This document shows positions 54,768 through 64,000 of a stretch of 64,000 bases of DNA, piece by piece. A model generated the notes under the pieces. The model saw only the letters and a program-made list of their open reading frames with translations, was not told where the DNA came from and did no database searches. Position numbers and translations under genes: made by a program. Positions within the stretch are counted from its first letter, which is position 1. Each line of letters opens with the position of its first letter. The DNA is from Bidens hawaiensis. Its lineage: Eukaryota; Streptophyta; Magnoliopsida; Asterales; Asteraceae. The stretch covers positions 1-64,000 of the forward strand of contig JAIQDT010006472.1 in the NCBI GenBank assembly GCA_021521415.1, written 5' to 3'.

Positions 54768-57700
54768 ATGGATCAGTTAACTAACAGCAATGTATCATCA
54801 AATGCTCTACTTCATCAAGAATTGGATTCCATAATGGAGACAACCACTCGTATACCTCGTCTATTGTCTCATGAGGGGTTCAGTGAGTGGAAATTTCGAT
54901 TTGAGAAGTATGTTAAAATGAAAGATGCTAAGATATGGAGAAGCATTGTTAGAGGACCCCAAATCATCACGTATCAACGTGAGAATTCAACTGAGGTTGT
55001 TGTGAAGCCTGTTGCACAGTATGATGATGATGATTTTGCTAAAGTTGAAGAGGATGAAAGGGCCCTATCAACCTTAACTATGGCTCTCTCACTTGAGATC
55101 GCTTTAAGTTTTAGAGAACTTCAATCTGCCAAGGAGTTGTGGGAGGCGTTGATTGAGGTGTATGAAGGAAATGAAGACATGAAGAGAAGTCGCCAAGATT
55201 TGTTGCGACAAAAATTTAATATGTTCAATCATGTGTTGGGAGAATCATTGGAGACACAACTTCAAAGATTCATAGCTCTGGTGACTGAGATGAGATCCGC
55301 AAGCATTTATCTGGCAATGTCTGAAATAAACAACAAGTTGGTGAACTCATTACCCAAAAGATGGGATATGAATGTTGCGGTTATCAAGAAGACTAAAGAT
55401 CTCAATAGAATGTCTATCTCTGAGATGATGGCTACTATCAAGGCATGTGAAATGGACGACCAACAACGTGCAATAAATCATGTGAACTCTTACAGTGCAG
55501 CTGGTTACAACGTTGCTTTCAACAATGCTCTTATTTCTCAAGATGGTTTCTCTATGTTCAAGGCCAGTCAGCAACCTCCAACCCAAGGAAATTTTCAGAT
55601 GTTTAAGTCCACTCAGAGCCAACCGTCTTCCATCCCATCTCAACCAACACCAGTTTTCTTCACTAAACCTGCTCAAAGTGGTCAACCACAATTATCCGGT
55701 GCTGCTTCAAATCAGATTTCTAATCAGATTCCCTCCATCTCAAAGGAAACTCAAGAGAACATAGCTTTAATGGCGGGATTCATGAACTGCTACAATGCAT
55801 TCTTGGCTGGAGATTTGGTTCAACCTGTTGTTGCTGCTGAGCTTGATCAAATCCATCCAGATGATGTTGAAGAAATGGATATCGCTTGGAAAATCGCCAT
55901 GGCAGTGTTTCGGGCCAAGAAGTTCACCAAGAGAACGGGAAGGAACAATTGGAATACGCCAAACAACCAGAAATGGGTTTTAACAAGAATACTCTGAGAT
56001 GCTACAACTGTCACGAGCCAGGTCATTTTTCTCGTGAATGTACCAACCCAGCAAAAGAAGGAAACACAGAAAGGGCGCTGGTTCCAGTGGGTAATGCTAG
56101 GGGAGATGTTGGTGAGAGTTCGGGAAATGGTGAAAGGGGATTGATTGCTCAACAGTTCTCTTGGGAGGATCAGATGGCTGCTCTCAACATTGGAAATTAG
56201 ACCGCAAATTTTGCAAATGTTGAAGACATTGAAGAGGAAAACGCTGCTGAGGAGCAAGTTAAGGAACTTCAATTCGCATTCATGGCGTTCACTCCCTCCA
56301 ACTCATCTGAGGTAAGCTTTCAACCATGTTCTCTAGATTGTGTTGATAAAATCAACTTATATAAACTCCATAATGATAACTTGATCAGAGACATGGAAAG
56401 AGTAAAATCAGAAAACTTTAAACTTAAGAAAAATGAAAAATCCTTCTTAGATAAAGTAGAAGCATATAATAAGGATCTCTCTAAGCTCAAGTCTGAATTC
56501 AGTGTAAAGTGTTGTCACCACCTAGATGCCAAGCAGGAAATTGCTGAATTAACTGCTAAACTGGAAGCCTCCAAATTGGAAATTTTGAACTTAAATGCTA
56601 ATTTTGAAAGAGCTGAACTTGATTTTAAAAAATTCGAGGGTTCCAGTAAAGTAGTAAATTCAATGATTGATAATCAATTATGGTGGAAGGAAAAGGAAGG
56701 TGAGGGATCAGGGTACAGCCAGGTTACCCCACCTTACAATGACAACTATGTTCAACTTCCTGTCACCAAAGAACAGGAAGAAATGGTACAGAACATGAAG
56801 TACGGTATACATGATAAGAATGACAAATCTGAACATGTGAATGCATCCACTTCAGGAGTGAACGATTCTAACGTGTTTACTTCGTGTGCAGAGAAAGTAA
56901 TTATTGAGGATTGGACTGATGAGGATGATGATGCTTGTGTTTCGTTTAATAAAGACTTTAATTCTGATGTTACTTTAAAACTACCTGCTTTGAATTCTGT
57001 TAATCCGACTGTTTGTGTGGGCTCTATTTTAAAGAGCGACGATTCTTGTGTGGTTGATTCAGTTGAAACTTTAAATTCTGATAATGTAGTTTCCAATAAA
57101 ATTGAAAAACCTAAAAAATTCAACAATTATTTACCACCAAAATTTGTTAAAGAGGGATGCTCTAATGACAAACAAGGTGATAAATTTCACAAAGTGAAAC
57201 ATGGCTCTCGCGATTTTAAAAAAACTGGTCCACACAACCAGTCCAGACAAGGAGTTGCCCAAAATGATTTTTACATAAAACGACAAACATGTTTTAACTG
57301 TGGCACTCCCGGTCATATTGCCAGAAATTGTCCACATCGTCCATATGTTCCATATTATGGATTTATCAGAGGAATATACCCTATATGCCTCACAATTCAT
57401 ACAGGCAAAGATTTAGTCATCATACAGCTAATCCCTCTGACGGTGATTGGAACCGAAACAAATCTAGCAGGTTTAGTCATCATCAGACCAAGCCTAACAT
57501 GTCTCGGAAAAGGGGTGGAAACCATGTTTCTACTTCAAAAATTAACTCGATTTCTACACGCAAACCAGAGACTAAACGATCCATTCGTACAAACAACAGT
57601 AAATCTTATAATGGTAAATATAAATGGATGTCTAAGTCTCCGGTAAAGAAGGTTTCTTCTTCCATATTAGATAATCGAGAAGATATGTCATGGCAGCCCG

Positions 57701-57768
57701 TAACTAGTGTAGATGATTCAGGTGTACCCAGTGTCAAAATGGACTGGGTGCCAAAATCTAACTAATCC
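54768..57768 (+). pseudogene. Copia gag with two zinc knuckles, second element
   Basis: ATG at 54768 opens 409 codons of copia gag (FSEWKFRFEKYVKMKD, LRQKFNMFNHVLGE, LVNSLPKRWD). A one-base slip near 55940 leads to the knuckle CYNCHEPGHFSREC (56001-56042). TAG at 56198 is followed in frame by an acidic stretch and a coiled coil (56282 onward, LKKNEKSFLDKVEAYNKDLSKL). A YNDNYVQLP block and a second knuckle, CFNCGTPGHIARNC (57295-57336), follow. A slip near 57370 precedes the Ser/Lys-rich tail ending at 57766. It is less damaged than the 10602-13955 gag. Confidence 0.9.
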
Positions 57769-57789
57769 CGCACTTTGTGTAGGAGCAAC

Positions 57790-58390
57790 TATGGAGGAAT
57801 ATCATCAGACCGTGGTATGTTGATAGTGGCTGTTCCAGGCACATGACAGGAGACATTTCCCAGCTACACGACATTCAAACTTTTAACGGTGTGTATGTGT
57901 CCTTTGCGGGTGGAGAAAAGGGAAAGATCACACAGAAGAGTACTGTAACGATGTTCTAAAATTTGAAAACGTAAATTTTGTTCCAGAACTGAAGCACAGT
58001 TTATTGAGCGTGTCACAAATCTGTGACAAAGGGTTTTCAACTCACTTTACTAAGAAAGAATGTTTGGTTTTAAAACCTGGTATCATTATACCAGAAGACT
58101 GGATTCTTGTTCGATCACAATGAAAAGATAATGCTCATGTGATCGACATGAACAAAAATGTTCCTGATGAAATAACATGCTTGTTTTCAAAAGTGTCTGA
58201 ACATAATGCAATGCTTTGGCATCGTCGTCTTGGTCATGCAAATGTGAAAAATCTAAACCGACTTGCTAAAAATGATTTGGTACGTTGATTACCCGTTAAC
58301 GATTTTGTTACTATTGAAAAGTGTGTGGCTTGTGCTCTGGGCAAGCATCATCGTAAATCTAACAAGCCAAACTGATCAACACCATCTCCT
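57790..58390 (+). pseudogene. Copia protease and pre-integrase region, second element
   Basis: The protease site WYVDSGCSRHMTGD is intact at 57812-57853. After a frame change near 57955 the text reads LKHSLLSVSQICDKGF (about 57988), then AMLWHRRLGHANVKNLNRL (about 58210) and CVACALGKHH (about 58324), the HHCC finger. Stops are at 58120, 58285 and about 58372. Confidence 0.8.
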
Positions 58391-58410
58391 CAGTTCTTCA
58401 GCTATTACTT

Positions 58411-59343
58411 ATGGATCTTTTTGGTCCTGTTCATGTTTTAAGTCTCTCTCGCAGTTCTTATTGTTTGGTTATCACTGATGATTACTCACGTTTTACTTGG
58501 GTGTTTTTCTTGTCCAATAAGAGTGAAACTGCTGAGCTGATCAAGAGATTTGTGGTGCTTATGGAAAATCAGTTGAATTTGAAGCTGAAAGGAATTCGTT
58601 GTGACAATGGTATGGAATTTAAGAATGCATCCTTGAATCATTTTTGTTCTGAGAGGGGAGTGCTTCTTCAGTACAGTTTAGTTCGGACTCCACAACAGAA
58701 TGGTGTGGCTGAAAGGAGAAACAGGACTCTTATCGAGGTGGAAAGGACCATGCTGTGTGATTCTAAGCTGCCATTATTTTTCTGGGCAGAAGATATTAAT
58801 ACGGCCTGTTATGTTCAGAATCGAGTGATAATCAACAAATCACAAATGAAGACTTCTTATGAGATTGTCTATGGACATAAGCCTACTGTCGCGCACTTCA
58901 AGGCTTTTGGTTGCCCATGCACTCTACTGAACCTCGAGTCTACTCCGAAATTTGGGGCCAAAGCTGATGATTGTTACTTTGTTGGTTATGCGGGCCATAC
59001 TGCTTACAGGGTCTACAACAAGTCTACCAAACAGATTCTAGAATCTTATGATGTTCGTTGGTTGGAAGAAAACGAGACTGATGCTCATGTTGGTCCGGAC
59101 TGGTTATTCGATTATAATGAACTCTTCAAACCGTTCAATGTGTTTCCGGTCATCAACACAGAACCTTCCGCAGCACTACAGTGGATGCTGAGAAAGATGA
59201 CTCACATGCAGTATCCCACATCTCTCCACTCTTGGATGATGATGTCCTTGAACCAGTTAGTGGCAACAAACCCGCATCTGGTTCTCAGCCGGATGCAGTT
59301 CCAGAAAATGAATATTCGCAAAGTCTGTCTGAAGATACCGTGA
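58411..59343 (+). pseudogene. Copia integrase, second element
   Basis: An open 310-codon frame holds the DDE triad: MDLFGPVHV (58411), RCDNGMEF (about 58600) and NGVAERRN (about 58699). The C-terminal block AFGCPCTLL then CYFVGYAGHTAYRVYNKSTK is present. The frame is lost after about 59180, where the linker continues in another frame. The core itself shows no stop, but neighbouring breaks prevent a full polyprotein. Confidence 0.88.
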
Positions 59344-59732
59344 CAGTTGAGGGGGAGGGTCCTATTCGTCAGATTTTCGGGAGCACACTATTTCCCGATG
59401 TCATTCCAAATGAATATGTCGCCAGCACTTCGTACTCTCATAGTACAGCTACCTCCGGATGGAAGAACCCCATTGCTGACATTGACGTGAATTTATCAAA
59501 CCTGAATTCTACCAGTGATGTTTCCGGTAAATTACTTCCTTCAAGAATTCAGAAAGATCATCCAATTGAGAACGTCATAGGTTCTCTTGAAACACGCGTG
59601 TCAACCAGAAGTCAGACTGGAAATATAAACAGTTGCTTGTTTTCCTGTTTCATATCTCAGATAGAGCCTAAGACTGTAGACATGGCCCTCCAGGAACCCA
59701 GTTGGGTAGACGCTATGCATGAAGAGTTAAAT
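59181..59732 (+). pseudogene. Integrase-RT linker and RT start, interrupted by the gypsy insertion
   Basis: An acidic, Ser-rich linker (DDDVLEPVSGNKPASGSQ) is followed by RVSTRSQTGNINSCLFSCFI, the usual linker end. The RT start EPSWVDAMHEELN stops at the LTR border after 59732. The frame then runs into the LTR by chance. Confidence 0.8.
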
Positions 59733-60747
59733 TGTAACACCCCGACCAAAGGCGGATTATACATCGGGGCGCCACATATTGCTTCATTACTCGCGACACT
59801 ATTGGTGTCAATATTTATAAATACACATTTTATCGCGCACGCGCAGCGGGAAAAATAAAGAACATAAATCAAACATAAATCAATATATTATAAATTATAA
59901 CATTCAAACAACATTAACTTGTCTTGATACATTTTAATTCTAGGTCCAAAAGTAAAAACGTCCTACGTGTCCACAAGCTCCAAAACAGCTACTGCAAACC
60001 TGAACATGTGTTAAAATAAACGTCAAACACTTGCGTGTTGGTGAGAAATCAAGTTTAATAGATAATCATAGATAATCACAGTAAATCTGCGCGCAACACG
60101 TGTATGTCTAGAGTTTAACAAGGGTGTAATCAGATTGTGATCAAGCCTAAGATAGTTCATAGATCATAGTTCAATCCATGCTCCCAATTGAGCATAAAAA
60201 CGAGAAAACATCTGTGCAAGTGTAAACAAAGAAAACCGTAAACGATAGGTCTCCCGTGTTCAACTAATGGTACCAACGGAACTGCGGAATAGGCCGAACA
60301 AAGCGGTTAATGATACACACATACAAATAAACAGCCAAGTAAACGTCCTCAACACATGGGATACTGCGCGACTAAAGTTCATAAACAAGTTTAAGACTCA
60401 AGTTTTGTATGAACACATGAACATCCCAAAGCATTTAAAATAAAAAGGGATTAGATACGAGATAACTCACATGATAAACGATGCGGTGATAGATAAAGCA
60501 AGAACCAACTTTAAACAAGCACAAGTTAACCTATAAACAAGATTATTGTTTTAATGATTTGTTTTAAGTCTTGATTATAAGTTAGCATAATTAATAAGTT
60601 ATTATATATAATATATTACCGGAAAACAGGGCAGAGGAGAGGAGAAAACGGAGGCAAGAGAGGAGGGAGGCGGCTGAAGAACAACGGCAGAGAGCAAAAA
60701 GGGAGGAAGAGAATAAGTGTAGTGTGTGAAGTGTTAAGAAAATAGTA

Positions 60748-60757
60748 CTATATATAG
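60748..60757 (-). promoter_or_regulatory. LTR TATA box, minus strand
   Basis: CTATATATAG within GCCTATATATAGTAC, about 810 bases into the LTR. Downstream on the minus strand is a CT-rich leader (CTCTTCCTCCC and CCTCCCTCCTCTC), as expected for a plant 5' UTR. Confidence 0.75.
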
Positions 60758-61109
60758 GCAAACCCTAGGGGACACAAACCCTAGAAAAGATCTCCAAAAG
60801 TAAAAGAAAAGATATCAACAGTAAAAAGTTCTGAAAAGTAAAGATATCAAAAGATATGGCAGCTGCAGGGGACAAGAGAAAAGCTGACAGGGAACAGCAA
60901 CAGGCATGGGCGGATCAGATAAAGGTACTGGATAAAGCATGAAAAAGCAGATCTCAAAAGATAATGTCAGTCACTTTTTCTACCAACCAATGGGGTTGGT
61001 ACGCATGCTGCGCCGAAAGTAACTATTCAGACATTAGATAGGTTAGGTCAACAGCTCAGAAGAAAAGACAACACAAAAGCAAACGGCTAGATTTAAACAG
61101 AAGATACAA

Positions 61110-61335
61110 GGGTTAAGCGCGGGAAGGCTGAGTGCGCGAGCGCGAAGGCTGGCACAACAATCCTTAGCGCACTGCGGGAAGAATCACAAATCCTTAGCGT
61201 GCTGCGTGAAGAACTAGAATTCTAAGCGCATCGCGGGAAGAACATACATTCTTAGCGCATTGCGGGAAGAACATGCATTCTTAGCGCGCTGCGAGAAGAG
61301 TTCTCTTCACGCATCGCAGGAACAAGATGTCTTCA
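61110..61335 (-). repeat. U3 tandem array of CTTAGCGCRYTGCGGGAAGAA units
   Basis: Six or so degenerate copies, period about 33-37 bases, each with a TTAGCGC and a TGCGGGAAGAA word. It is strongly CpG-rich against an AT-rich background. It lies upstream of the LTR TATA box, where enhancer repeats are usual. Confidence 0.85.
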
Positions 61336-61566
61336 CGCAGGCTTCCATGTAAGGAGTCTGGCGCGTGGAGCTGCAGACATCCTTAGGCGGAAAGAACCAA
61401 AGGACAAGAGGGAAGAGAAGGCGGAAAGAGAGAGGGAGAAAGAGGCGGGCAGGAAATATATATTATTATTAAAAATAAAATACAAGTATAAATATTAAAT
61501 AATAAAAGAGAGATCGGGTCAGAGAAACGGGTACCTGGGTCGGGTCGGATCGGGGCAGATGTCACA

Positions 61567-61580
61567 GTCTCCCCTACTTT
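61567..61580 (-). promoter_or_regulatory. Polypurine tract of the chromovirus
   Basis: AAAGTAGGGGAGAC on the minus strand, directly before the LTR. It is identical to the PPT before LTR-A copy 3. Confidence 0.9.
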
Positions 61581-61600
61581 AAGAAATTTCGTCCCGAAAT

Positions 61601-64000
61601 TTATCTCGAAGTAGGTTGCGCAGAGAACAGGTGCGGGTACTTGATCTTCATTTGATCTTCCCTTTCCCATGTAAACTCGGCTCCGCGCTTGGACTCCCAG
61701 CGAACTTTCACGATAGGGATACGACTGCGCTTGGTTTGCTTAACCTCGCGATCCATAATCTCAACAGGCTTCTCAATGAAATGCATGGATTCATCAACTT
61801 GAACTTCATCAAGTGGAATGTGAAGGTTCTCGTCAGCTAAACACTTCTTGAGATTGGAAACATGGAACGTTGGATGCACATTACTGAGCGCGAGCGGCAG
61901 GTCAAGTCTGTAGGCAACTTTTCCCACACGCGCGAGAATCTTGAATGGACCAACATAACGAGGAGCAAGCTTACCCTTCTTCCCAAAGCGGACAACACCT
62001 TTCCAAGGCGACACTTTGAGGAGAACAAGATCACCAACTTGAAATTCGAGAGGCTTTCGCCTACGATCTGCGTAACTCTTCTGTCGGCTTCTGGCAGTCA
62101 GCAAATGATCACGGATCTTGGCGATTTTATCGGTTGTCTCTTGAACAAGTTCGGGTCCTGTGATTTGAGTTTCACCCACTTCGCTCCAACAAATCGGGGA
62201 GCGGCACTTACGACCGTAAAGTGCTTCAAATGGGGCCATACCGATACTGGAATGATAGCTGTTATTATAAGAGAACTCGATCAAAGGCAGGTGTGAATCC
62301 CAATTACCTCCAAAATCAAGAACACAAGATCGGAGCATATCCTCAAGAGTTTGAATAGTTCGCTCAGACTGACCGTCAGTCTGAGGATGATATGCCGTAC
62401 TCATGTCCAAGCGAGTTCCTAGCGCAGATTGGAGAGTTTTCCAAAAGCGAGATATAAAACGGCCATCGCGATCGGATATGATGCTCAAAGGAGTACCATG
62501 GCGGCAGACGATTTCCTTGACATAAAGCTGCGCGAGATGCTCAACACGGTAGTTTTCACGAATGGGCAGAAAGTGAGCAGATTTAGTCAATCGATCCACT
62601 ACTACCCAAATGCTATCATGTTTGCTTGCTGTCAAAGGTAACTTGGTAATAAAGTCCATCGCTATACCTTCCCATTTCCACGTAGGAATTTCTGGTTGTT
62701 CGAGCAAACCAGATGGGCGCTGGTGTTCAGCTTTAACTTTAGAACAAGTCAGGCACTTAGCTACGAACACAGCAATATCCTTTTTCATACCGGGCCACCA
62801 ATAAGTTATGCGCAAATCCTTGTACATCTTATCAGCGCCGGGATGAATAGAATACCGAGATTTGTGCGCTTCACTCAGGATATCAGCGCGAAGATTCTCA
62901 TCACAAGGGATCCAGATGCGATTGAGATAGCAGAGAATTCCACTCAGATTAGGGACAAAGAGTGCTTCCGCGCCACACGCTAACTCGGCGCGAAGGTTAC
63001 CATTACTGATGGATGCGCGCTGCGCGTCACGAATACGCGATTCAAGGTTGCTTTGAATCGGCGCGAAGTGAAGCTGGGTGCGCGGCAAGATACAGTTAAG
63101 TTGGCAGGGTTTTCGGCTGAGCGCATCGGCTACCACATTAGCCTTACCAGGATGATACCGGATCTCACAATCGTAATCGCTGATGAGTTCGTTCCATCGG
63201 CGTTGCCTCATGTTAAGTTCCTTTTGATCAAAGATATGCTGAAGGCTTTTATGGTCAGTGTAAAGGATACACTTAGTACCATAAAGGTAGTGTCTCCAGA
63301 TCTTCAAGGCAAAAACAACTGCACCAAGCTCGAGGTCGTGAGTTGTATAATTCTTTTCATGAACCTTAAGTTGCCTTGATGCGTAAGCGATAACCTTGCC
63401 TCGTTGCATAAGAACACAACCGAGACCTTGGTTGGATGCATCGCAATACACGATAAAATCATCATTACCCTCAGGTAGCGCAAGAACAGGAGCTTCACAC
63501 AACAAACGCTTGAGCGTTAGAAAGGCTTCTTCTTGCTTCGAGCCCCAAATATACGGTTTACCTTTGTGCGTCAGAGCTGTTAAAGGCAAAGCGATCTTCG
63601 AGAAGTTCGAAATGAAACGCCGGTAATAACCAGCTAAGCCCAGAAAGGAACGGATCTCAGAAGGAGAGGATGGCGTAATCCAGTTCTTGATTGCTTCAAT
63701 CTTGGATGGGTCGACATGAATACCCATCTTGTTTACAACATGACCAAGAAACTGTACTTCATCAGACCAAAATTCACACTTGGAAAGCTTAGCATAGAGT
63801 TGCTCGGCTCTAAGCTTTTGCAATACCAATCGGAGATGTTGCTCATGCTCGGTCTTGGTCTTAGAATACACCAGAACATCATCGATAAACACGATCACGA
63901 ATTTATCCAAGAAAGGCCTACACACCCGATTCATAAGATCCATGAAAACGGCGGGTGCGTTGGTTAGACCGAAGGACATGACCAAGAATTCAAAATGGCC
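61601..64000 (-). CDS. Chromovirus pol: RT (C-terminal half), RNase H, integrase, chromodomain
   Basis: The frame is open from the window edge to the stop at 61601. Numbering from 63985: RT catalytic FIDD at 33-36, with [11 protein letters not shown] before it; RNase H acids in CDASNQGLG (D182), the [15 protein letters not shown] region, TDHKSL (D243) and [10 protein letters not shown] (D287); the integrase HHCC finger near 373-414 (KCLTCSK); and the integrase triad D444, D505 and E541 with the canonical 35-residue spacing. The end, about 735-785 ([13 protein letters not shown] to [14 protein letters not shown]), is a chromodomain-like module, as in the Tekay/Del clade. No stop, frameshift or missing catalytic residue is seen. 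The N-terminal parts lie beyond the window. Confidence 0.97.
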   Translation of the reverse strand, partial: GHFEFLVMSFGLTNAPAVFMDLMNRVCRPFLDKFVIVFIDDVLVYSKTKTEHEQHLRLVLQKLRAEQLYAKLSKCEFWSDEVQFLGHVVNKMGIHVDPSKIEAIKNWITPSSPSEIRSFLGLAGYYRRFISNFSKIALPLTALTHKGKPYIWGSKQEEAFLTLKRLLCEAPVLALPEGNDDFIVYCDASNQGLGCVLMQRGKVIAYASRQLKVHEKNYTTHDLELGAVVFALKIWRHYLYGTKCILYTDHKSLQHIFDQKELNMRQRRWNELISDYDCEIRYHPGKANVVADALSRKPCQLNCILPRTQLHFAPIQSNLESRIRDAQRASISNGNLRAELACGAEALFVPNLSGILCYLNRIWIPCDENLRADILSEAHKSRYSIHPGADKMYKDLRITYWWPGMKKDIAVFVAKCLTCSKVKAEHQRPSGLLEQPEIPTWKWEGIAMDFITKLPLTASKHDSIWVVVDRLTKSAHFLPIRENYRVEHLAQLYVKEIVCRHGTPLSIISDRDGRFISRFWKTLQSALGTRLDMSTAYHPQTDGQSERTIQTLEDMLRSCVLDFGGNWDSHLPLIEFSYNNSYHSSIGMAPFEALYGRKCRSPICWSEVGETQITGPELVQETTDKIAKIRDHLLTARSRQKSYADRRRKPLEFQVGDLVLLKVSPWKGVVRFGKKGKLAPRYVGPFKILARVGKVAYRLDLPLALSNVHPTFHVSNLKKCLADENLHIPLDEVQVDESMHFIEKPVEIMDREVKQTKRSRIPIVKVRWESKRGAEFTWEREDQMKIKYPHLFSAQPTSR

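Larger units (their letters stand above)
53778..59732 (+). mobile_element. Second copia element, inserted in LTR-A and itself interrupted
   Basis: 5' LTR, PBS, leader repeats, gag with two zinc knuckles, protease, integrase, linker and the first codons of RT, in copia order. It is cut at 59732 by the minus-strand gypsy element; the rest must lie beyond the window. It is of the same lineage as the 9568-24353 element, judging by gag layout. Confidence 0.9.
59733..61566 (-). repeat. 3' LTR of the minus-strand chromovirus
   Basis: Read on the minus strand it starts TGTGACATCTGCCCC and ends GGTCGGGGTGTTACA, 1834 bp. U3 holds a GC-rich repeat array (61110-61335), and the TATA box is at 60748-60757. 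Confidence 0.92.
59733..64000 (-). mobile_element. Chromovirus-type gypsy element, minus strand, continuing beyond the window
   Basis: Its 3' LTR is 59733-61566 and its pol lies at 61601-64000 on the minus strand. Five bases next to the LTR are TAAAT (59728-59732). Protease, gag, PBS and 5' LTR lie right of the window. The undamaged pol makes it the youngest and possibly active element in the window. Confidence 0.92.

Overview
This is a plant nuclear window made almost entirely of transposable elements, most likely from a large Asteraceae genome. The basis is AT-rich DNA with TA, CA and ATT microsatellites, spliced plant-type Helitron genes, Athila-type and chromodomain Ty3/gypsy elements, and two large Ty1/copia elements. 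One of these copia elements has a third ORF of a kind I remember mainly from composites; the family-level placement is inference from memory. Only one ordinary host gene looks intact: a secreted PR-1/CAP protein gene on the minus strand at 29779-30342.

Layout, left part: 1-682 is the 3' part of a gypsy LTR (called LTR-A here) abutting a decayed Helitron (683-4413) with PIF1-like helicase and RPA-like gene remnants. 5641-7327 is a dead copia element. It is followed by a stretch with a pararetrovirus-like leader/promoter look (7331-7910), a second copia LTR scrap and two small inverted-repeat elements. 9568-24353 is a 14.8-kb copia element with both LTRs, PBS, PPT, long gag with two zinc knuckles, protease, integrase, RT/RNase H, and a 6-kb 3' module. 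That module has its own TATA box, a short first exon, an intron full of hairpin repeats, and a third ORF. All reading frames are broken by point mutations.

Middle part: 24856-25987 is a PIF/Harbinger-type element with gene-like filling, followed by a 0.7-kb element in a TA repeat, a MULE-like element (27117-28077), a mitochondrial-looking insert (28880-29480), the PR-1 gene, an intact exon for a zinc-finger plus restriction-like endonuclease domain of an RT-related protein (30852-31709), and a hAT remnant (31900-33023).

Right part: nested and rearranged gypsy elements. A 2-kb stretch at 33477-35522 recurs at 44044-46063. LTR-A copies start at 34775, 45312 and 52465. A minus-strand solo LTR (36047-38524) with target duplication lies inside the first and itself carries a 171-bp hAT MITE. 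Two Athila-type elements (38986-44043 and 46064-about 52425) both lack reverse transcriptase; the second is circularly permuted about its LTR. A second copia element (53778 to 59732) is inserted in the third LTR-A copy. It is in turn broken by a minus-strand chromovirus (59733 to beyond 64000) whose pol is the only long undamaged TE reading frame. The nesting order is LTR-A, then copia, then chromovirus.
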